A stretch of DNA of 50,567 nt, from positions 1 through 50,567 of the forward strand of contig VEMX01000065.1 of NCBI GenBank assembly GCA_009711805.1, read 5' to 3'. The position numbers and the translations under genes are program-made. Of the stretch, positions 8,147-17,215 are shown in pieces (within the stretch, counting starts at the first letter, position 1; every line of letters starts with the position of its first letter). The notes beneath the pieces were generated by a model, which saw only the letters and a list, made by a program, of their open reading frames with translations, did no database searches and was not told where the DNA came from. This DNA is from Balneolaceae bacterium (GTDB lineage Bacteria; Bacteroidota; Rhodothermia; Balneolales; Balneolaceae).

Positions 8147-11100
8147 ATGACTATCGTTTATGGCTTGTACTCCTTTTTTTACTGCTCCCACTTCACTTAA
8201 CAGGAGCAGCAAGCCCCTTTTTCCCTAATAATTCCCCTTCTACCGAAGAACCTTATGAGGTTTTCCTTTCTTTCAACTACAAAAACCTTTTCAATAATGT
8301 AGTAATAGCCTATTATGATGAAGGGGATTACTACCTCCCTGTTTCTCAAATATTTTCTCTCTTGAAAATAAAACATGCGGTTTCATCTTCTCCGCCAGCT
8401 GTTTCTGGTAGTTTTTTGGATGCTAATAATACATTTTACCTCGATTTTGAAACTCTGACTATTTCCTTAAAAGAAAAAGGAGAATTCTCTATAGAACAGG
8501 TGGATTTAATACTAGGTGAAACTGACTACTATCTGGAAAGCTCCATTTTTAATGAAGTATTTGGGTTAAACTTCACTGTAGATTTTAACAATCTGGTACT
8601 ACATCTCGAATCTGAAAATGAACTCCCTGTTTATTCTCAATACCTTCGGAAAGAAAGAAGACAAAAGACGAACAGGTATTCTATTACCAGAGAGTATTAT
8701 GATTTGAAATTTTACAGAGAAAGAAAAATAGTAGCAGGCGGCTTCCTTGATTACTCTTTAACAACTCATATAAGCGAAGATGATCTCTTGTACGCCTATA
8801 GCACAAATATTGGGGGTGAAATACTCGGAGGCGATGTTCAAGGGTCTATAAATGGAAATTTCAGTAAAGAAAACTCCAATTTTCTTACCAATAACTTGCG
8901 TTGGAGGTATGTTGACCAAAATAACCCTTACTTCAGCCAAATATTTGCTGGTCAAAGCAGCACCGAGGGTTTATACTCACGGGCAATAACCGGAATAAGA
9001 ATAACAAATGATCCTATTGTCCCTCGTTTTATTTTTGATGAAGTCGAAATTCAGGGAGCAGTAGAACCAGGTTCAGAAGTAGAATTATACTTTAATGACG
9101 CTCTCTACGATTTCCAAAATGTAAATCAGGATGGAAAATATCGATTTATTGCCCCTCTCACTTTTGGAACATCCCGGTTACGTTTGCAGATTTATGATCC
9201 TGCGGGAAGTATGCGTCAACAGCTAAAAAATATTCAAATACCTTATCGTTTCCTTCCCCCTGGTAAAACCATCTATAATGCGAGCCTGGGTAGATTGGAC
9301 TCCCCTATTTTAGGAGCATTGAGTGATAATTACCTGGCTCAGGGAGAGGTAGGTTACGGTATCAATAATTGGCTTACTCAAAAGCTGGGCGCTGAGTATA
9401 TCACAGACACAGAGTTAAGACGCTCTACCCTCCTATACAGTTCTACTTCTCTTCGCATATCCCAGGGGTACCTCGTAAACCTGGATATAGCCCCCGCTGC
9501 ATTTTATCGGTTTTCAACCAGTAGCATATTACCTTCTTCTGCAAGCTGGGATATAGACTATTCATACTATACAGCTTCTGAACATATATATAACAACCTC
9601 GACCTGGATCAGGAATTGAATGCATCCTTTTATTTGCCTGTTCAACTTTTTAAAAATGATGTAAACCTTCGTTTTACGACCAATAGCATTTCAAGGGGCG
9701 ACTATTATAGGAATAGATATAACATTGATTTAAACAGCCGAATAAACCGATTCAATGTGCGGTTTAATTACAGTGATACAAAAATAAAAACCTTTAGTCT
9801 TTCTCCTTCAAATGCCGCTGAATTATCTTCATCACTCAGCTATTTTGTTCCAAAAACATCTCCTCTTCCCAAGGCGTTACACGGCTTTTTGTTCAGAGGA
9901 GAAATCGCCTTTAATCCATCTTCCAACGAACTTACCGGTGTACGGTCTTTAATAGCTAAAGACTTTCTGGCAGATGGACGTATTCAGGTCTCTTACGCTA
10001 AAAATCTGATTAGTGATTATACTTTTTTCAATGTGGGACTGTCTTTTGATCTCGATCGTGTCCGCTCTTCTTCCTCGGCCATTCACTCCGCCAGAGGATC
10101 TGGGTTTAAACAAAATTTTCTTGGGTCTGTGGGTTTTGATCCACACAACTCAAAATTCATCCTATCCAACAGAAGACAAGTTAATCAGGCGGGAGCAGCA
10201 GTTAAGTTATTTGTTGATAACAATAATAACGAACGTTTTGATGAGGAAGACACTGTGATCAAAGACAATGCTATCCGCATAGGCAGATCAGGGAAATCCA
10301 GATTTACCAGCGATGGAACTATTTATATAAGTCAGTTACAAGCATACCATCAGGTTAACCTGGAAATAAACAAAGGAGCATTGCGGAATCCCTTGATAGT
10401 ACCTCAATTTGAACAGTTCTCTTTTATTGCTCCTCCCAATCAATACAAAAGAATTGAAATACCATTTTATACTTCCGGAGTAATATCAGGTAACGTAAAA
10501 CGAATATACAATGGTAAACAAAAAGGAATAGCCGGTTTACGTATGTATTTGGTACCACAAACCGATTCTGTAACTTCAACAGAATTAGAAACCAAGCAGA
10601 TCCCTACTTTTTCAGATGGCTCTTTTTATGCATATGAGATCAGGCCCGGAAAGTATTATTTATTTCCTGATCCAAACCAACTCGATTTCCTTAATATGAT
10701 ATCTAAACCTGATTCTATGGATATTGAAATTGAAGCACTTGCGCAGGGCGATTTTGTAGAAGGGTTGAATTTCAAATTGGAGGATCGAACCTTACAAAAT
10801 CAACCTGCTTTAAACCAAAATATTGAAACCAAAGACATCGGCGCCCCTGGTAATGAAAAACAGCGTAAAGATAACAGTGGAACCACGCTGAGTATTGGAT
10901 ACAATATTTCCGTTGACAGCCTTCAAACTACCGAATGCAATTATCACCTCCAATATGGTGGCTATGATACCCCAGGCCAGGCTTTAGCAATTATACAAAC
11001 TGATAGTAATAATGTGTACTATAACAACCAAAGCAAGCAATATTTTAGCTGGGAAAATTCTTTTTCCACACTTGGAAATACGGCACATCATATACGCAAC

Positions 11101-11682
11101 AATGGGCTTAATACAGCCTCTGTAGTAGAACAGTGTAATACATTCACTCCTGCTTCTCCTTCGGAGGAAGATCTTGCCAATGAAGCTTATTTCTTGCAAT
11201 ATGGAGCCTTCAAAAACCAAAGTGATGCCAACACGTTAAAACGGCAGCTAAATAATCTTCACGGAATACGTACACATGTCACTGCTGATCCTGAAAACAA
11301 TTTCTACAAAGTTCGATCAGCCCCCTTCCCCAGCCGTGAAGAAGCCAATAATCAGAAGGAAGAAATCCTTTCATCTACCTCTCTTGCGGAAGATGGTATT
11401 TTCCTGACAAAAGGATCCATTACTTCTGGAATACAGTCATTTAATCCATCCTATCAGCTACAGCTGGGACTATTCGAATCTACCCGAAAAGCAACGCTTT
11501 ATGCCATACGGTTGGATGAAGTGTTTAACCTGCGTTCCAGGGTTGTTATAGATCAAAACCAACAGGTACTCCTATATATTGAACAGGACTTCAGTCGCTG
11601 GGAAGAGGCCGCATCTGTACAAAAAGCTATTTCTGGTGATGAATCATTTCAGCCGCCGATTATACATACTACTATAAAATAA
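8143..11682 (+). CDS. Outer-membrane fimbrial usher with three C-terminal SPOR-like repeats
   Basis: A 1179-residue exported protein (signal peptide to about residue 21) starting at a GTG that overlaps the chaperone stop. Residues about 35-140 form an N-terminal domain with NNVVIAYYDEGDYYLPVSQI, like the subunit-binding N-domain of archaic ushers. Residues about 180-680 are rich in alternating beta strands. They include a plug-like section (about 300-380) with GAVEPGSEVELYFNDAL and GKYRFIAPLTFGTSRLRLQI. At about 690-760, KLFVDNNNNERFDEEDTVI followed by DGTIYISQLQAY resembles the F-x-D-x-N-x-(N/G)-x-x-D-x-x-(D/E) C-domain of such ushers. After residue 900 there are three SPOR-like repeats: about 934-990 (YHLQYGGYDT), 1014-1080 (YFLQYGAFKNQSDANTLKRQ, best match), and 1104-1160 (YQLQLGLFES). 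SPOR domains bind denuded peptidoglycan strands, so this usher may be tethered to the wall. The fusion is unusual. Confidence 0.75.
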   Translation: MNDYRLWLVLLFLLLPLHLTGAASPFFPNNSPSTEEPYEVFLSFNYKNLFNNVVIAYYDEGDYYLPVSQIFSLLKIKHAVSSSPPAVSGSFLDANNTFYLDFETLTISLKEKGEFSIEQVDLILGETDYYLESSIFNEVFGLNFTVDFNNLVLHLESENELPVYSQYLRKERRQKTNRYSITREYYDLKFYRERKIVAGGFLDYSLTTHISEDDLLYAYSTNIGGEILGGDVQGSINGNFSKENSNFLTNNLRWRYVDQNNPYFSQIFAGQSSTEGLYSRAITGIRITNDPIVPRFIFDEVEIQGAVEPGSEVELYFNDALYDFQNVNQDGKYRFIAPLTFGTSRLRLQIYDPAGSMRQQLKNIQIPYRFLPPGKTIYNASLGRLDSPILGALSDNYLAQGEVGYGINNWLTQKLGAEYITDTELRRSTLLYSSTSLRISQGYLVNLDIAPAAFYRFSTSSILPSSASWDIDYSYYTASEHIYNNLDLDQELNASFYLPVQLFKNDVNLRFTTNSISRGDYYRNRYNIDLNSRINRFNVRFNYSDTKIKTFSLSPSNAAELSSSLSYFVPKTSPLPKALHGFLFRGEIAFNPSSNELTGVRSLIAKDFLADGRIQVSYAKNLISDYTFFNVGLSFDLDRVRSSSSAIHSARGSGFKQNFLGSVGFDPHNSKFILSNRRQVNQAGAAVKLFVDNNNNERFDEEDTVIKDNAIRIGRSGKSRFTSDGTIYISQLQAYHQVNLEINKGALRNPLIVPQFEQFSFIAPPNQYKRIEIPFYTSGVISGNVKRIYNGKQKGIAGLRMYLVPQTDSVTSTELETKQIPTFSDGSFYAYEIRPGKYYLFPDPNQLDFLNMISKPDSMDIEIEALAQGDFVEGLNFKLEDRTLQNQPALNQNIETKDIGAPGNEKQRKDNSGTTLSIGYNISVDSLQTTECNYHLQYGGYDTPGQALAIIQTDSNNVYYNNQSKQYFSWENSFSTLGNTAHHIRNNGLNTASVVEQCNTFTPASPSEEDLANEAYFLQYGAFKNQSDANTLKRQLNNLHGIRTHVTADPENNFYKVRSAPFPSREEANNQKEEILSSTSLAEDGIFLTKGSITSGIQSFNPSYQLQLGLFESTRKATLYAIRLDEVFNLRSRVVIDQNQQVLLYIEQDFSRWEEAASVQKAISGDESFQPPIIHTTIK

Positions 11683-12580
11683 GTATTCTGAGTCCCTTCA
11701 AATCGGGCACGCAATGGTTTTTGCCTTGCCTCCTCCGTCTCGCCGATTGCACAAACCGAGCAACCCCGCTTTACCTTATATCCAATTCAGGAAGTGTAAC
11801 CCTAACTCATCGATCGAGACCGGTGATCGGTCAGATCGGCTACGGGGTTGGTTGGGTTTACCCCTCGGTCTGCCGGCTGGAGTCCGTCTGACCGATTGCT
11901 GGATCCAGGGTACCCACATTTAACCTCGTTCCGCAGCTCCGCTACCTAACGCTTTATGGCGGCCCTGCCTCCAACTACAAAAGAAAAAGAATTAAACCAG
12001 CATTATGTTGGATTGAGAGAAATGAACTACCCCGAGGAGAGCCATCGGGGAATTCTTTGATTAAAGTGGCTCCATGGTTGTATAACAAGTGACCCGCCCC
12101 TGTCCCCTCCGGGGGGAACGCTTTGATTTAGATGGTTCGCTGCATTGGAAATTCCAACCACGAAAAAATATCATGAATCACCTACAATTCACACCAACCA
12201 ACTTCCCCTCCCCGGAGGGGATTGTGGGGTGGGTAAATAATGCCACCAAAGCCCATCCCTAGGGAAGGGATGGCATAAACCAACGAGGGCTTCATCCCAC
12301 AATTATTTTATGTTCTATGTGTAGCATCCCTGCCGGGACTTGCAGAAATCAACTACCCCGAGGCAAAGTCATCAGGGAGTTTTTTGATTAACAAGATGTT
12401 CCTTATAATCCTGCACATCCTGGTCATCCCTAAAATCCTGGTTCATAATGCGAAGGTTTGAACCAGTTTTACAGGATGTTTGGATGGAGACAATAACAAG
12501 GTTTGATCCTTGAAAAGCCAATGATATTGTGTTGCAGAAAAAATACAGCCAGCGCTGATTCTGCAAATCATACTAACATA
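11683..12580. repeat. Gene-free stretch with GC-rich hairpin elements
   Basis: No credible gene lies between the usher and atpC. Two copies of a GC-rich element face each other: 12091-12118 (reverse orientation) and 12203-12233 (forward, CCCCTCCCCGGAGGGG hairpin then GGATTGTGGGGTGGG). Three related units with a GC hairpin followed by GGGGAAxxCTTTGATT-like sequence sit near 12033-12065, 12101-12134 and 12352-12390. A further hairpin (CCATCCC / GGGATGG) lies at 12254-12275. Near 12407-12442 is a run of degenerate ATCCTG/ATCCT repeats. These look like REP/BIME-type dispersed repeats and decayed sequence. Confidence 0.55.
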
Positions 12581-12620
12581 AAAAAGCCAACATATAACTT
12601 TATATGCTGGCTTTAAAAAT
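12581..12620 (-). terminator. Intrinsic terminator of the atpD-atpC operon
   Basis: A 13-bp stem (12585-12597 with 12600-12612, one G-T pair) is flanked on the minus-strand 3' side by a run of T (AAAAA on the plus strand at 12581-12585). It lies about 20 bp beyond the atpC stop codon. Confidence 0.75.
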
Positions 12621-12636
12621 AGTTTAAAAGATAGTG

Positions 12637-12894
12637 TTACCCTTCAGTAACCGACTCGGCTAAAAGTGTAAGTTTATTATTATTCACTTCAACAAAGCCT
12701 CCTGAAATCATATAGATTGTCTCTCCGTCTTGTTTGCGTACAAGAACGGATCCTTCATCCAGGGTAGAGACAATAGGAGCGTGATGGGCTTTCACCTCAA
12801 AACTCCCTTCTGATCCCGGCATTTGTACTCCGGTTACTTCCCCTTCATACAAGGAGCCTTCCGGAGTTAATATCTGTGCTTGAAATGTACTCAT
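12637..12894 (-). CDS. atpC: ATP synthase F1 epsilon subunit (short form)
   Basis: An 85-residue protein consisting only of the N-terminal beta-sandwich of the epsilon subunit: MSTFQAQILTPEGSLYEGEV, the GSEGSFEVKAHHAPIVSTL segment (counterpart of the conserved G-x-x-G-x-(L/F)-x-(V/I)-x-x-x-H-x-P) and SGGFVEVNNNKLTLLAE at the end. Standard epsilon subunits are about 130-140 residues and carry a C-terminal helical hairpin that can inhibit ATP hydrolysis. That part is absent here, as is common in Bacteroidota and green sulfur bacteria. The gene lies 21 bp after atpD in the same operon and is followed by a terminator. Confidence 0.93.
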   Translation of the reverse strand: MSTFQAQILTPEGSLYEGEVTGVQMPGSEGSFEVKAHHAPIVSTLDEGSVLVRKQDGETIYMISGGFVEVNNNKLTLLAESVTEG

Positions 12895-12915
12895 AAGATT
12901 ATTTCAACAATTTGA

Positions 12916-15470
<2,555 letters not shown>

Positions 15471-15471
15471 T

Positions 15472-15479
15472 TATCTTTG
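15472..15479 (+). promoter_or_regulatory. Possible TAnnTTTG promoter element
   Basis: TATCTTTG at 15472-15479 fits the TAnnTTTG -7 element used by the main sigma factor of Bacteroidota. No clear -33 TTG is seen at the expected distance. A transcript from here would pass through a small hairpin (15491-15509) and a terminator (15531-15560) before rsmB. Confidence 0.35.
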
Positions 15480-15530
15480 GAAAGATTAGAGCCGCGCTAA
15501 AAACGTGGCTTGTTTTTATTGCGTGATCTC

Positions 15531-15560
15531 AAAAAAAGGTGACAACAATCACCTTTTTTA
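15531..15560. terminator. Intrinsic terminator or attenuator upstream of rsmB
   Basis: An 11-12 bp stem (AAAAAAGGTGA, loop CAACAA, TCACCTTTTTT) with A and T tracts on both sides, so it can act in either direction. It lies 39 bp ahead of the rsmB start. No gene immediately upstream needs a terminator, so it may end a short leader or small RNA. Confidence 0.7.
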
Positions 15561-15598
15561 GTTGCAAGCAACCTCAATTTTAAAAACCCTGTACTCCA

Positions 15599-16918
15599 TT
15601 GGAAACTGAATTTTCTGAACGATCGGTAAGTATCGACATACTAATACAATTTGATGAAGGAAATATTGTCGATTACTCGTTAGCCGATGAACTCGAAACC
15701 AGAGAACGTGCTCAGGTTCGGGAATATGTGCAAAATATCTTCCGCAAAAGAAGTTACCTCGATTTCATCATCGATCACTATTCTTCTGTCAGGGTAGACG
15801 AAATGAAGCCCGGACTCAAAAATATTCTGAGACTGGCCATTTATGACCTCCTGTTTATGGACAGCACTCCGGATTATGCAGCCATTAACGAAGCCGTGGA
15901 AATAGCCAAATACAAATTGGGCTCCAAAACCGGCGATCTCGTAAATGCCATTATGCGTAACCTGCAGCGTGACGGAGAAGAACTCCCCAAACCCGCTTAT
16001 AAAGATCGCAATAAACTCGTAGCTACAACTTTCTCCCATCCGGAATGGTTGGTAGAGCGCTGGAGAAAACGATTTGGGGAAAGAGAAGCTTTCCAATTGA
16101 TGCAATCCAATAACTCCCGGCCACACTTTTATGTTCGGGTAAATACACTGCGTACCAAGCCTGAGAATTTTGAGCTCCGCATGAAGAAGATGGATATGAT
16201 TGCAGAAGCCAGCGACTGGCTGCCTTACTACTATATGGTAGAAACTGTTCAGCCACTCATCGAAAAGGGATTGCTTAAAAAGGGATTATGCCTGGTTCAG
16301 GACATAGCAGCAGGCTTTGCTCCTACTATTCTTGACCCCCAGCCCGATGAATCTATTTATGATTTATGTGCCGCTCCCGGTACAAAATCTATTATGATGG
16401 CTGACCTGATGCAGGGTGAAGGTGAAATTGTCTCCGTTGATATCTCTTCTGAGCGACTGGAAAAACTTGCAGAAAATGCACTTAATTACAAGGCTGAAAA
16501 CATCAAAATTCGCCGGGGTGATGTGCTTGAAGTATCCCTTGGGTTGGCCGATGGAGTATTACTGGATGCCCCCTGTACCGGAACCGGTGTACTGAGTAAA
16601 CGCGCAGATCTCCGCTGGAGACGCGATCAGGAAGGCCTGGACCGGGCGGTTGAACTTCAGGAACAATTGCTTGAAGAAGCCGCCAACATGGTTAAACGTG
16701 GCGGCAGGCTGGTATATAGCACCTGTTCGCTGGAACCGGAAGAAAATATGGAGCAAATCACCAGGTTCCTCGATAAATATGACAATTTTGTATTAGAACC
16801 TCTGGGCGATTACCTGCCGGAAGAAGTACTGGCTGAAGACGGCAAGGCCTACCAAACCTTCCCGCACAAGCATGGCTGTGATGGTCACTTTGGCGTACTT
16901 TTGAAGCGAGTGAAATAA
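15599..16918 (+). CDS. rsmB: 16S rRNA (cytosine-5) methyltransferase RsmB-like
   Basis: A 439-residue protein with an N-terminal NusB-like RNA-binding domain (residues 1-125) and a C-terminal SAM-dependent Rossmann methyltransferase domain of the RsmB/NOP family. Visible motifs: SAM-binding DLCAAPGTKS (about 258-267), the PC motif DAPCTGTGVL with Cys326, and the catalytic YSTCSLEPEEN with Cys376. It methylates a cytosine in 16S rRNA (C967 in E. coli). The start is a TTG at 15599; no better in-frame ATG lies upstream. The gene stands alone between a terminator and the decayed GxxExxY region. Confidence 0.92.
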   Translation: METEFSERSVSIDILIQFDEGNIVDYSLADELETRERAQVREYVQNIFRKRSYLDFIIDHYSSVRVDEMKPGLKNILRLAIYDLLFMDSTPDYAAINEAVEIAKYKLGSKTGDLVNAIMRNLQRDGEELPKPAYKDRNKLVATTFSHPEWLVERWRKRFGEREAFQLMQSNNSRPHFYVRVNTLRTKPENFELRMKKMDMIAEASDWLPYYYMVETVQPLIEKGLLKKGLCLVQDIAAGFAPTILDPQPDESIYDLCAAPGTKSIMMADLMQGEGEIVSVDISSERLEKLAENALNYKAENIKIRRGDVLEVSLGLADGVLLDAPCTGTGVLSKRADLRWRRDQEGLDRAVELQEQLLEEAANMVKRGGRLVYSTCSLEPEENMEQITRFLDKYDNFVLEPLGDYLPEEVLAEDGKAYQTFPHKHGCDGHFGVLLKRVK

Positions 16919-17012
16919 TTTAACGACAGAGGATACAGAGCTTCGCGGAGGTTTCGAAATGCATACTGCTTTGAGTTCCTCTACAAACTCCGTGACTCAA
17001 AATAACTATCTT

Positions 17013-17167
17013 ATGATACTTTTGGATGAGCTTACTGATGAAGTAATTGACTCGACTATTCAAGTTCATAAAGAACTGGAGCCGGGATAAGCTGAATCTG
17101 CTTATCAAGTGTGTCCTTTTCTTTGTTGAAAAAGAGCCTCAAAAAAGTAATAAAATCAGAAAATCTA
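17013..17167 (+). pseudogene. Remnant of a GxxExxY-family gene
   Basis: Reading from the ATG at 17013 gives LLDELTDEVIDSTIQVHKEL, the characteristic start of GxxExxY proteins (ELT-x-x-(V/I)-I-x-x-x-(I/F)-x-VH-x-ELGPG). It is then EPG, a stop, and AESAYQVC in the same frame, matching their GLLESAYE-x-C. Most of the body is deleted, and a tail LKKSLKKVIKS matches the family's C-terminus. The flanks (16925-16960 and 17172-17205) are imperfect inverted repeats of ACAGAGG / CGGAGG type often seen around such genes. A PD-(D/E)XK-like enzyme in intact form; inactive here. Confidence 0.6.
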
Positions 17168-17215
17168 CCACTCTGTGCACCTCCGTGCTCTCTGTGGTTT
17201 AAAAACATTGTTGAT

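Noticed and set aside
11714-11923. 69-residue plus-strand open frame after the usher
   Set aside because: Proline/arginine-rich translation without any domain pattern, lying in repeat-rich DNA; no ribosome-binding site.
17111-17215. N-terminal extension of valS as real coding sequence
   Set aside because: The encoded residues derive from the GxxExxY relic tail and flank, and ValRS family similarity begins at the TTG at 17216.
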